Source: Nocardioides sp. (lineage in GTDB: Bacteria > Actinomycetota > Actinomycetes > Propionibacteriales > Nocardioidaceae). Taken from it: DNA of 12,421 nucleotides. Position 1 is the stretch's first letter; every line of letters begins with the position of its first letter. Below, in pieces: positions 1 to 5,369 of the stretch. The position numbers were made by a program, and so were the translations under genes. The stretch is from positions 1-12,421 of the forward strand of contig DOWL01000142.1 in NCBI GenBank assembly GCA_003519585.1. Reading direction: 5' to 3'. The notes under the pieces are model-generated. The model saw only the letters and a list, made by a program, of their open reading frames with translations. It was not told where the DNA came from and ran no database searches.

Positions 1-28
1 CACGAGACCGCAGCGAAGGCACCCCAGC

Positions 29-50
29 TTGACGCCCCGGGCGGCGTCAA
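29..50. terminator. Stem-loop, probable terminator of an off-window gene
   Basis: TTGACGCC at 29-36 and GGCGTCAA at 43-50 form a perfect 8-bp stem around a 6-nt GC loop. No U-tract follows, as is common for actinobacterial hairpins. One plus-strand frame is open from position 3 and stops at TGA 30-32, inside the left arm, so this may terminate a plus-strand gene whose body lies left of the window. Ten codons are too few to call that gene. Confidence 0.45.
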
Positions 51-98
51 ACACTCGGGGATCGGGTTGCCGCACCCGACCACAGCCCGCGCGACGGA

Positions 99-198
99 GG
101 TCTCGACAAGCTCGACCAGCGGTGGGTTGGGTGCCTCGCTGCGGTTTCGACACCGAACGCGCCAGCGCGCCTTCGGGCTCAACCACCGGTGGTTGAGC
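99..198. repeat. Cluster of dispersed palindromic repeat units
   Basis: Three related units lie in the gene-free left end. GGTCTCGACAAGCTCGACCA is at 99-118. GGTTTCGACAC begins at 143 and leads, through a GC-rich spacer, to GGGCTCAACCACCGG ending at 189. The reverse-complement half GGTGGTTGAGC is at 188-198. The GGTYTCGACA and CTCRACCA cores resemble a dispersed intergenic repeat that I recall as common in Nocardioides and other high-GC actinobacteria; this is recalled, not searched. Apart from this cluster and the hairpin at 29-50, I see nothing in 1-198. Confidence 0.6.
177..198 (-). terminator. 22-bp perfect palindrome directly after the DUF1801 stop
   Basis: The half-site GCTCAACCACC is followed at once by its reverse complement, giving a perfect 22-bp palindrome at 177-198. 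It abuts the stop codon (199-201, read on the minus strand) of the DUF1801 gene. It probably ends that transcript, although no U-run follows. It is also the right-hand part of the repeat cluster, so a mobile repeat may have been adopted as a terminator. Confidence 0.55.
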
Positions 199-648
199 TC
201 AGCCGGCGGCTTTCTTCACAAGCTTGCGGATCAGCTTCTCTTCGGCGGCGCCGATCTCAAGGACGGCGTAGGAGGTGGCCCACATCGGGCCGTCGTCGAG
301 TTGGGAGGCTTCTTCGAAGCCGAGGGTGGCGTAGCGGCTGTCGAACTTCTCGGCCGGCTTGAAGAACACCACGACCTTGCCGTCGCGGGCGTAGGCCGGG
401 AAGCCGTACCACGTCTTCGAGTCGAGGTGCGGGGCCTCGCTCAGCACGATCGCGTGGATCCGCTCGGCCAGACCGCGGTCGGGCTGGTTCATGCCGGCGA
501 TGGTCTCGAGGCAGCGCTCGGCCTCAGCCGCCTTCTTGTTGCCGCCTTTGCTGGCACGCAGCTCGGCGGCGCGCTCCTTCATCGCCGCGAGCTCGGCCTC
601 GGAGAAGCCGGAGTCGGACGTGGACTGAGTGGTCTTCTTGGTCGCCAT
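199..648 (-). CDS. DUF1801 (YdhG-like) domain protein
   Basis: A 149-residue cytoplasmic protein of the DUF1801/YdhG-like family, whose biochemical role is not firmly known. The N-terminus (1-45) is rich in Lys, Ala and Glu and looks helical or disordered. The conserved domain follows, with KTWYGFPAYARDGKVVVFF at about 78-96, then RYATLGF, LDDGPMW and the C-terminal helix ending in LVKKAAG, all typical of the family. There is no signal peptide or membrane segment. The ATG at 648 has no SD sequence; the seven bases before it are CCCTCCC, preceded by TAGCGT, which suggests a leaderless mRNA. The gene is co-directional with the aminotransferase upstream but separated by 87 bp and probably has its own promoter. 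Family assignment is firm; function is unknown. Confidence 0.88.
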   Translation of the reverse strand: MATKKTTQSTSDSGFSEAELAAMKERAAELRASKGGNKKAAEAERCLETIAGMNQPDRGLAERIHAIVLSEAPHLDSKTWYGFPAYARDGKVVVFFKPAEKFDSRYATLGFEEASQLDDGPMWATSYAVLEIGAAEEKLIRKLVKKAAG

Positions 649-655
649 GGGAGGG

Positions 656-661
656 ACGCTA
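656..661 (-). promoter_or_regulatory. Candidate -10 element, leaderless DUF1801 mRNA
   Basis: On the minus strand TAGCGT (TAnnnT type) ends seven bases before the ATG at 648. A transcript would therefore begin at or next to the start codon. I found no convincing -35 element. The assignment rests on spacing and on the lack of an SD sequence. Confidence 0.4.
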
Positions 662-709
662 GTCAGCTCTCGCGCCGCAGGCTTCTCGAATCCTGACCGA
701 CCTCTGTCC

Positions 710-731
710 GACCGGAGACCGACCGCAGACC
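710..731. repeat. Two-copy 11-bp tandem repeat after the aminotransferase
   Basis: GACCGGAGACC (710-720) is followed directly by GACCGCAGACC (721-731), with one mismatch. More GACC-containing sequence precedes it from 695. It lies just downstream of the aminotransferase stop. I see no strong hairpin here and no clear function. Confidence 0.4.
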
Positions 732-735
732 GAGC

Positions 736-1806
736 TCAGTGCGGGAACGTGCGGGCCAGCTCCAGTAGCCGGTCGTTGGCCTCGTCCTCGCCGACCGAGA
801 CCCGGGCGCCTTCGCCGGCGAACGGCCGGACCACGATCCCGAGCTCATCCGCGGCTGACGCGAACTCCACCGTGCGCTCGCCAAGTTCGAACCAGACGAA
901 GTTGCCCTGCGCGTCGGGGATCTCCCAGCCCTCGGCGCGCAGGCCGGCCTCCACCCTGGCTCGCTCGGCGACGAGGGACTCGACGCGCTCGAGCAGGGCC
1001 TTCTCGGCGTCGAGAGACGCGATCGCGGCGGCCTGCGCGACACCCGAGACGCCGAACGGCAGCGAGACCGCGCGCAGCGCGGCGGCCAGCGGTTCTTGCG
1101 CGACGGCGTACCCGACGCGGAACCCCGCCAGCCCGTAGGCCTTGGAGAAGGTGCGGAAGAGCACGACGTTGGCGTGGCGCCGGTACGTCGCCAGGCCGTC
1201 GACCGGGTCGTCCATCCGGACGAACTCGACGTAGGCCTCGTCCACCACCACGAGTACGTCGGACGGCACGGCGTCGAGGAACGCATCGAGCTCGGCCTGG
1301 GTCACCGCCGGACCGGTCGGGTTGTTCGGCGTACAGACCATGACGCACCGGGTGCGGGGTCCGATCGCCGCGATCATCGCGTCGAGGTCGTGGCGTCCGT
1401 CGAGTGTCACCGGCACCGTGACCGACGTCGCCGCCGCAGCAGCGATCGCGATCGGATAGGCCTCGAACGAGCGCCAGGCGTGCACGACCTCGTCGCCGGG
1501 CTCGCAGAACGCGGTGAGTAGCTGGTAGATCAACGCCACCGACCCGGTGGCGGCCGCGAGGTCTCCGACCGGCACCTGCAGTCGGGCGGAGAGCGCGTCG
1601 TACAGCGCGGTGTTGCCCATGTCGGGGTAGCGGTTCATCACGTCGACCGCGCGGTGAGCCGCCTCGATCACGCCGGGCAGCGGCGGGTAGGGGTTCTCGT
1701 TGGAGGAGAGCTTGTACGACGTCATGCCGGGCCGCACCGTGGGCGGCCGTCCGGCGACGTAGGCAGGGATCGCCGCGACATTGGGGCGAGGCTGGGGGGA
1801 GGTCAC
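736..1806 (-). CDS. pat: Histidinol-phosphate / aromatic (phenylalanine) aminotransferase
   Basis: A fold-type I PLP aminotransferase of 356 residues, the usual length for HisC/Pat. It should move an amino group between glutamate and an aromatic keto acid (Pat) or imidazole-acetol phosphate (HisC). The substrate-side motif SSNENPYPPLP is at about 34-44, CTPNNPTG at 158-165, the cofactor-binding Asp in VVDEAY at 189, and the Schiff-base lysine K222 in FRTFSKAYGLAGFRVGY. The N-terminal KLSSNENPYPPLP form and the absence of other his genes nearby favour the Pat/HisC2 group over the his-operon HisC; this is inference. The GTG start at 1806 lacks an SD sequence and follows TAGGTT by six bases, so the message may be leaderless. 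It is divergent from the 53-residue gene. Confidence 0.9.
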   Translation of the reverse strand: MTSPQPRPNVAAIPAYVAGRPPTVRPGMTSYKLSSNENPYPPLPGVIEAAHRAVDVMNRYPDMGNTALYDALSARLQVPVGDLAAATGSVALIYQLLTAFCEPGDEVVHAWRSFEAYPIAIAAAAATSVTVPVTLDGRHDLDAMIAAIGPRTRCVMVCTPNNPTGPAVTQAELDAFLDAVPSDVLVVVDEAYVEFVRMDDPVDGLATYRRHANVVLFRTFSKAYGLAGFRVGYAVAQEPLAAALRAVSLPFGVSGVAQAAAIASLDAEKALLERVESLVAERARVEAGLRAEGWEIPDAQGNFVWFELGERTVEFASAADELGIVVRPFAGEGARVSVGEDEANDRLLELARTFPH

Positions 1807-1812
1807 CGGGCC

Positions 1813-1818
1813 AACCTA
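1813..1818 (-). promoter_or_regulatory. Candidate -10 element for the aminotransferase gene
   Basis: On the minus strand TAGGTT ends six bases before the GTG start at 1806. The same hexamer lies seven bases before the VanZ-like gene. A weak TTGGGC lies 19 bp upstream as a possible -35. The expected transcript would start at or next to the GTG. Confidence 0.42.
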
Positions 1819-1861
1819 TGTCCGCTCTGCGAGGAGTGCCCAACATCACGGTCCGAAAGAC

Positions 1862-1890
1862 TTGGAACGATCCAAAAAGTCGTCCAGAAT
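1862..1890 (+). promoter_or_regulatory. Promoter with overlapping inverted repeat, 53-aa gene
   Basis: TTGGAA (1862-1867) and CAGAAT (1885-1890) are 17 bp apart, a good -35/-10 pair, and the ATG follows six bases after the -10. The -35 lies inside a perfect inverted repeat, TTGGA-ACGA-TCCAA, at 1862-1875. Outer GAC (1859-1861) and GTC (1879-1881) extend the symmetry with a small bulge. A repressor site covering the -35 is a reasonable inference, but the regulator is unknown. The site lies in the region shared with the divergent aminotransferase gene. Confidence 0.45.
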
Positions 1891-1896
1891 TGAACC

Positions 1897-2058
1897 ATGA
1901 GCACCACCAGCGACACTCTCGCCCGACTCCACGACCACTACGTCGAGGTCGTCAACATGGCCGTGGCGGCCAACGACATGGACCGCGTCGAGCGGCTCGT
2001 AGCCGAGTTCGACGAGGAAGCCCTCGAGGTGATTCGGCAGCGGCTCGCCGCCGCCTGA
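1897..2058 (+). CDS. Small acidic hypothetical protein, 53 residues
   Basis: I do not recognise a named family. The protein is 53 residues, acidic and predicted almost wholly helical: it begins MSTTSDTLARLHDHYVEVVN, continues with VAANDMDRVERLVAEFDEEALEVI and ends RQRLAAA. There is no cysteine, signal peptide or membrane segment. Codon use is GC-rich at third positions and matches the neighbours, and the promoter spacing is good, so it looks real despite its size. There is no SD sequence; the ATG sits at the predicted transcription start. It is divergent from the aminotransferase gene and convergent with the VanZ-like gene, with which it shares a hairpin covering both stops. A small helical partner or regulatory protein is possible, but that is speculation. 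Confidence 0.7.
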   Translation: MSTTSDTLARLHDHYVEVVNMAVAANDMDRVERLVAEFDEEALEVIRQRLAAA

Positions 2059-2092
2059 CGGCGACCCCCAACGGCGACCTGTCAGCGGCGGC
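2047..2092. terminator. Bidirectional terminator embedding both stop codons
   Basis: GCCGCCGCCTGAC at 2047-2059 pairs with GTCAGCGGCGGC at 2081-2092. This gives a 12-bp stem with a one-base bulge and a 21-nt loop. The TGA of the small plus-strand gene (2056-2058) lies in the left arm, and the stop of the minus-strand VanZ-like gene (2082-2084) lies at the matching place in the right arm. The stem is equally stable on either transcript, so it is well placed to end both. Confidence 0.6.
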
Positions 2093-2636
2093 CCATCCGC
2101 CAAGGCCGCACGAGCGGCAGCAGCACCAGCCCGCACAGGACGCCGACCGCGGCGCCGGTCACATTGTCGATGATGTCGGTGACGTCGCAGGCCCGGTCGA
2201 TCCGCGCGAGTGCGAGCTGCGTCAGCTCGATCAGCGTGGAGTACGCCGCGAGCAGGGCCAGTCCGAGCGGGACCGTGAGCCAGGCGGATCGCCAGCGCGC
2301 ACAGACCAGCACCAGCAGTAGCCCGGCCGGGACGAACACCACGGCGTTGAGCAGCCGTTGACCGCCCGGGAAGATCCAGAAGCCATCAGGCGCCGGGCCC
2401 CCGATGTCCCACGAGCAGGTGGTCAACCGGCCCTCGGCTGAGACGATCCCGGGGGCGCCGTTGGTCGGGATCAGCGTGAGCACCCCGACCACGGCCACTG
2501 ACCAGAACAGCAATCCGCACAGCATCGACCACGGCCAGCCGTGCCAGTGCGCCAGCAGCGCCGCCAACCCCGCGGCGAGTACGCCGGCCAGCGCGATGAG
2601 CACGAGCATGACGCCCACGCCGCCGACCGGGAACAT
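2082..2636 (-). CDS. VanZ-like family membrane protein
   Basis: A 184-residue integral membrane protein with about five hydrophobic segments (roughly 5-28, 38-57, 95-113, 119-136 and 155-175). The VanZ-like signature is present: LLNAVVFVPAGLLL in the third segment, ELTQ (137-140), then R148 and DVTDIIDNVTGAAVG (151-165). The family is named for a teicoplanin-resistance accessory protein, but most members are uncharacterised membrane proteins, and nothing here suggests a resistance cluster. The ATG at 2636 has no SD sequence and follows TAGGTT by seven bases, so a leaderless mRNA is likely. The gene is convergent with the 53-residue gene and separated from the hydrolase gene upstream by a strong stem-loop, so it is probably transcribed alone. 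Confidence 0.82.
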   Translation of the reverse strand: MFPVGGVGVMLVLIALAGVLAAGLAALLAHWHGWPWSMLCGLLFWSVAVVGVLTLIPTNGAPGIVSAEGRLTTCSWDIGGPAPDGFWIFPGGQRLLNAVVFVPAGLLLVLVCARWRSAWLTVPLGLALLAAYSTLIELTQLALARIDRACDVTDIIDNVTGAAVGVLCGLVLLPLVRPWRMGRR

Positions 2637-2643
2637 GGCGCAG

Positions 2644-2649
2644 AACCTA
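2644..2649 (-). promoter_or_regulatory. Candidate -10 element for the VanZ-like gene
   Basis: On the minus strand TAGGTT ends seven bases before the ATG at 2636. The -35 position would fall within the left arm of the stem-loop at 2666-2723, so that repeat may also affect promoter activity. No clear -35 match was found. Confidence 0.42.
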
Positions 2650-2665
2650 CGTGGTGAGCCGATAC

Positions 2666-2723
2666 GACGATTCGTCTGCGCGCGCGAGGGTGAGGGAGGC
2701 GGTCAGACCGCAGACGAATCGTC
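2666..2723 (-). terminator. 15-bp inverted repeat ending the hydrolase gene
   Basis: GACGATTCGTCTGCG (2666-2680) and CGCAGACGAATCGTC (2709-2723) are perfect reverse complements around a 28-nt loop. The outer arm contains two bases of the stop codon (2722-2724, minus strand) of the hydrolase gene. Each arm also holds a near-palindrome, GACGA-T-TCGTC. GTCAGACC occurs as a direct repeat at 2702-2709 and 2721-2728. There is no U-tract. It probably terminates the hydrolase transcript before the VanZ-like gene; origin as a mobile repeat is also possible. Confidence 0.6.
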
Positions 2724-3642
2724 AGACCTGAGGCAGGACCACGGCACCGCCGGCGACCTCGGGCAGGTCGCGGCCGACCTGGATGTCCACCGGGTTGGTG
2801 AGGCAGCGGATCGAACCGCCGCCCTTGTGGAACTCCGAGACGTCGACGAGCTCGACGGCGAAGCCCCACGCCTCGAGCTGGTCGCGCACGCGGTCGGGCG
2901 CGGCCGGCATCACCACGGTCGCCGGGCCACCGGTGGCCGAGGGGACCACGATCGAGTTGGCGGCGAACGTGGTCAGCGCCTCCTCCTCGGTGAGCACGAG
3001 CGGCTCGGGCACCAGGCTCATCAGCGTCTCCGCGGAGGCCTCGTCGAGAGCGTCGGGGCAGACGATCGCGCGCCGGCCGTCGAGCGGGCAGAAGGCCAGG
3101 TCGAGGTGGTACATCCCCGGGTGTGTGATCCGCAGGCCACGGACCCGGACGCCGAGGTCCTCGGCGAGGTGCTTGATCGCCAACTCCTCGGTGCGGGGGC
3201 CGAACCCCGAGATCAGCGCGTCACCGAAGGGGAAGACGTCGCCGGACTCGAGGTGGGCGCCGATGCCGTGCCGGCCGACGTACGCCGTGGTGTAGCCGTG
3301 GTCGGAGAACCACGGCTGGGCCGAAGCGGTCTCCATGCGGCGCTGCTCGTGGCGCATGTGCGACATCACCACGTGCGGCTCGAGGCCGCCGTCGCCGCGA
3401 CGCCGGGCGACGGCGAGGCCGAGGTTCATCGCGTAGACCATGTCGGGCGCGTCCGGCCGCTGCGGGATGACGTCGACGGTGCCGCCCAGCCGGTCGATCG
3501 TGGCGACCAGGGTGCGCCACTGGGCGAGGGCGAGGTCGCGATCGGGCTGATCATCGGGATCCATGAAGGGGTTGATGACGTAGTCGACCCGGAAGTGGCT
3601 CGGCTCGACCATGACGTAGTGACGGCCCCAGGCCAGAGACAT
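2722..3642 (-). CDS. ddaH: Dimethylarginine dimethylaminohydrolase-like (amidinotransferase superfamily)
   Basis: A 306-residue guanidino-group-modifying enzyme of the pentein fold (COG1834 group). Family members hydrolyse N-methylated arginines to citrulline plus a methylamine, or act on arginine. The expected residues are visible: substrate-side MVEPSHFRVDYVINPFM (11-27), E132 in HLESGD, catalytic H179 in HPGMYHLDLAF, and nucleophile C280 in KGGGSIRCLTNP near the C-terminus. No signal peptide is present, so it is cytoplasmic. The ATG at 3642 is preceded by GAGGAGG, a strong SD sequence. The gene is divergent from a GntR/FCD regulator, with a palindromic operator 24 bp upstream of its start, suggesting induction by an arginine-type substrate or product. 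The family is clear; dimethylarginine versus another guanidine compound cannot be settled here. Confidence 0.82.
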   Translation of the reverse strand: MSLAWGRHYVMVEPSHFRVDYVINPFMDPDDQPDRDLALAQWRTLVATIDRLGGTVDVIPQRPDAPDMVYAMNLGLAVARRRGDGGLEPHVVMSHMRHEQRRMETASAQPWFSDHGYTTAYVGRHGIGAHLESGDVFPFGDALISGFGPRTEELAIKHLAEDLGVRVRGLRITHPGMYHLDLAFCPLDGRRAIVCPDALDEASAETLMSLVPEPLVLTEEEALTTFAANSIVVPSATGGPATVVMPAAPDRVRDQLEAWGFAVELVDVSEFHKGGGSIRCLTNPVDIQVGRDLPEVAGGAVVLPQV

Positions 3643-3665
3643 GTCCCCTCCTCAGCGGTGCTCAA

Positions 3666-3685
3666 AGATTGTCAGACAATCTGAC
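3666..3685. promoter_or_regulatory. GntR/FCD operator between hydrolase and regulator genes
   Basis: AGATTGTCAGACAATCT at 3666-3682 is a perfect 17-bp palindrome centred on A3674. Its core TTGTCAGACAA fits the TnGTnnnACnA pattern reported for FadR-type GntR regulators. A second inverted repeat, GTCAG-ACAAT-CTGAC at 3671-3685, overlaps it. The site covers the -35 of gntR and lies just upstream of the divergent hydrolase gene. The local GntR protein is the natural ligand, giving autoregulation and control of the hydrolase. Confidence 0.7.
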
Positions 3686-3696
3686 AGAGATAGTGT
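3669..3696 (+). promoter_or_regulatory. Promoter of the GntR gene
   Basis: TTGTCA (3669-3674) as -35 and TAGTGT (3691-3696) as -10 are separated by 16 bp. Transcription would begin near 3703, giving a leader of about 40 nt with the SD AGGAG at 3731-3735. The -35 lies wholly inside the palindromic operator. A promoter for the opposite strand must also lie close by, but I could not assign its elements. Confidence 0.5.
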
Positions 3697-3743
3697 GGCC
3701 TACCAGAACCGTCCGAGCAAGCCGAACGCCAGGAGCCACCGCG

Positions 3744-4433
3744 ATGACCCAGGTCAGTGAGGGCAAGGCGCCGTTCGGCACGCTCCACGTCGAACACGCC
3801 TCCACCGTCGACCGGGTGGCCGAGGAGCTGCGCCGCGCGGTCTTCGACGGCGAACTGGAGTCCGGTACGCCGCTGCGTGAGGTCGCGCTGGCCGCCTCGC
3901 TGGGTGTCTCCCGGCCCACCGTCCGGGAGGCCCTCACCGTGCTCGTGGCCGAGGGCCTGGCCACCCGTGAACCCAACCGCGGCGTCTCGGTGGCCACGCC
4001 GGAAGCGGCCTCAGTGCGCGACGTGTGCGCGGCCCGGCTGGTGCTCGAGGGTGCCGGCATCCGCTGCTGGCACGAAGCCGACGACGAGCAGCGCACCTTG
4101 GTGCGCACCACGCTCGAGGCCTACATCGGCGCGATCGACGCCGACGCGTCCTACCAGGAGCTCAACGAGCGGCACCTCGCCTTCCATGTCTCGCTGGTGG
4201 GGTTGACCGGCTCCCCGCGGCTGGTCGCGATGCAGGAGAACCTCGTCGTCGAGCTCAAGCTCGCGCTGGCCCAGGTCGACCGGATCCGACGCAACGCCCA
4301 CGACCAGGCCGACTCCCACGCGCGGCTGGTCCGGCTCCTCGAGCGCGACGACGTCGACGCGGCGTACGCGTTCCTGGTCCGGCACCTCGCCGATGCCGAG
4401 GAGGAGATCATCGAGGCGTTGGGACTGGACTGA
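3744..4433 (+). CDS. GntR-family (FCD subgroup) transcriptional regulator
   Basis: A 229-residue regulator. The winged helix-turn-helix spans about 22-85, with the recognition region SLGVSRPTVREALTVLVAEGLA (52-73) and wing residues around EPNRGVSV. The FCD ligand domain fills about 92-225, with metal-site candidates H148 (HLAFH), H192 (DSHARL) and H214. The Asp usual four residues before the FH histidine is H144 here, which may alter metal or ligand binding. The start is set at ATG 3744, eight bases after AGGAG; an in-frame TTG at 3669 lies inside the promoter and operator, so it is rejected. The gene is divergent from the DDAH-like gene and probably represses both itself and that gene until an arginine-related ligand binds; the ligand is inferred from context only. 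Confidence 0.9.
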   Translation: MTQVSEGKAPFGTLHVEHASTVDRVAEELRRAVFDGELESGTPLREVALAASLGVSRPTVREALTVLVAEGLATREPNRGVSVATPEAASVRDVCAARLVLEGAGIRCWHEADDEQRTLVRTTLEAYIGAIDADASYQELNERHLAFHVSLVGLTGSPRLVAMQENLVVELKLALAQVDRIRRNAHDQADSHARLVRLLERDDVDAAYAFLVRHLADAEEEIIEALGLD

Positions 4434-4439
4434 CAGACT
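4434..4439 (+). promoter_or_regulatory. Weak candidate -10 element, 4-TM membrane protein gene
   Basis: CAGACT directly follows the GntR stop codon and ends seven bases before the GTG at 4447, which lacks an SD sequence. It shares A2 and T6 with the other -10 candidates in this window. Read-through from gntR is an equally good explanation for expression. Confidence 0.25.
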
Positions 4440-4446
4440 GACCCGC

Positions 4447-4839
4447 GTGGTTCGCTTCCTCAGCTGGCTCATCACCACCGCCATCGCGCTGGCCGTGGCC
4501 ACCTGGCTCATCTCCGGGATCTACTTCGACGGCCCGACCCACGGGATGGAGGAGATCAAGCACAAGCTGGTCCCGCTCCTCCTGGTCGCTCTGATCCTCG
4601 GCGTCGTGACCTCGTTCGTGAAGCCGATCCTCACGATCCTGTCGATCCCGTTCATCCTCATCACCCTGGGCCTGTTCCTCGTGGTGATCAACGCGGCGAT
4701 GCTCGGCCTCACCGCCTGGCTGGCAGGCCTGTTCGACATCGGCTTCCACGTCACCGGCTTCTGGCCCGCGGTCGGCGGCGCGATCGTGATCACGATCGTG
4801 ACGTGGATCGTCGACGGCCTGATCGGGGAGTCCCGATAG
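4447..4839 (+). CDS. 4-TM 'phage holin family' membrane protein
   Basis: A 130-residue hydrophobic protein with four predicted membrane segments (about 4-24, 42-59, 64-90 and 104-125), matching the family annotated as mycobacterial 4-TMS phage holin, superfamily IV. The conserved central stretch KPILTILSIPFILITLGLF (59-77), followed by NAAMLGLTAWL, is characteristic. These chromosomal proteins are widespread in bacteria, and there is no sign of a lysin or any other phage gene here, so a lytic role should not be assumed. I chose GTG 4447 (MVRFLSWLITT) over the upstream in-frame codon at 4393 because that would overlap gntR by 41 bp and add a basic non-hydrophobic leader. The gap to gntR is 13 bp, and the phosphatase gene overlaps its end. 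Confidence 0.82.
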   Translation: MVRFLSWLITTAIALAVATWLISGIYFDGPTHGMEEIKHKLVPLLLVALILGVVTSFVKPILTILSIPFILITLGLFLVVINAAMLGLTAWLAGLFDIGFHVTGFWPAVGGAIVITIVTWIVDGLIGESR

Positions 4840-5369
4840 CCCCGGCGCTGCCACCACCACGCACGCCCGGTCACTATGCGATCGGGCTGGTCTGTCTCGG
4901 GAACATCTGCCGCTCCCCCACGGCCGACGTGGTGCTCGCCCAGCGCGTCGACGACGTCGGGCTCGCCGGGCGAGTCACCGTGAGCAGCTGCGGCACGGGC
5001 GACTGGCACGTCGGGCAGCCGATGGACGAGCGGGCCGCGGCCGTGCTGCGAGCTCACGACTACGACCCGTCGCAGCACCGCGCGCAGCAGCTCTCGGAGT
5101 CGTGGCTGGACAACCACGACCTCGTGCTGGCCATGGACCGGACGAACGTGCGCGACATCGGCGTCGTCGACCACCAGGCAGATCCAGGGCGGATCCGGCT
5201 GTTCCGCGACTTCGACCCGGTCGAACCCGGTGGCGACGTGCCGGACCCGTACTACGGTGGTGCGGACGGCTTCGAGGAGGTGCTGGCGATGGTGGAGCGA
5301 ACCTGTGCAGCGCTTGTCTCGGCCCTCCAGCGACTGCCCGGCCTCGACGACCGGCTCGAACGGCAGTGA
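4803..5369 (+). CDS. Low-molecular-weight protein-tyrosine-phosphatase family protein
   Basis: A cysteine phosphatase of up to 188 residues. The active-site loop CX5R is VCLGNICRSPTAD, with nucleophile C31 and R37, near the N-terminus as the family requires. The general acid is D148 in VPDPYYGG, near the C-terminus. Other family features are SSCGTGDWHVGQPMD (61-75) and the LAMD segment (109-112). The start is uncertain. There is no in-frame ATG before the catalytic loop; GTG 4803 overlaps the membrane-protein gene by 37 bp and gives a 23-residue Pro/Arg-rich leader, while CTG 4848 would give 173 residues, closer to the usual length. The fructosamine-kinase gene starts within its stop codon (GTGA overlap), implying translational coupling. 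Besides phosphotyrosine, phosphorylated glycation adducts on proteins are a plausible substrate in this context. Confidence 0.88.
   Translation: MDRRRPDRGVPIAPALPPPRTPGHYAIGLVCLGNICRSPTADVVLAQRVDDVGLAGRVTVSSCGTGDWHVGQPMDERAAAVLRAHDYDPSQHRAQQLSESWLDNHDLVLAMDRTNVRDIGVVDHQADPGRIRLFRDFDPVEPGGDVPDPYYGGADGFEEVLAMVERTCAALVSALQRLPGLDDRLERQ

Noticed and set aside
1..696. Long plus-strand open frame at the left edge
   Set aside because: It is antisense to the well-supported DUF1801 gene and crosses the palindromic repeats. Its translation has no recognisable motif.
2082..2636. Glycopeptide-resistance locus suggested by the VanZ name
   Set aside because: No vanH, vanA, vanX or dedicated VanR/VanS genes are nearby. 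VanZ-like proteins are common and mostly uncharacterised.
2404..3684. A 426-codon plus-strand open frame opposite the VanZ-like and hydrolase genes
   Set aside because: It is antisense to two genes with clear family motifs. Its product is a biased Arg/Gly/Val/Asp mix without any recognisable domain.
3669..3743. Upstream TTG start of the GntR gene
   Set aside because: It would place the coding start inside the -35 and operator palindrome, whereas ATG 3744 has AGGAG at the right distance and gives the usual family length.
4447..4839. Prophage remnant suggested by the holin family name
   Set aside because: No lysin, integrase, terminase or structural gene is present, and this 4-TM family is a normal chromosomal protein in many bacteria.
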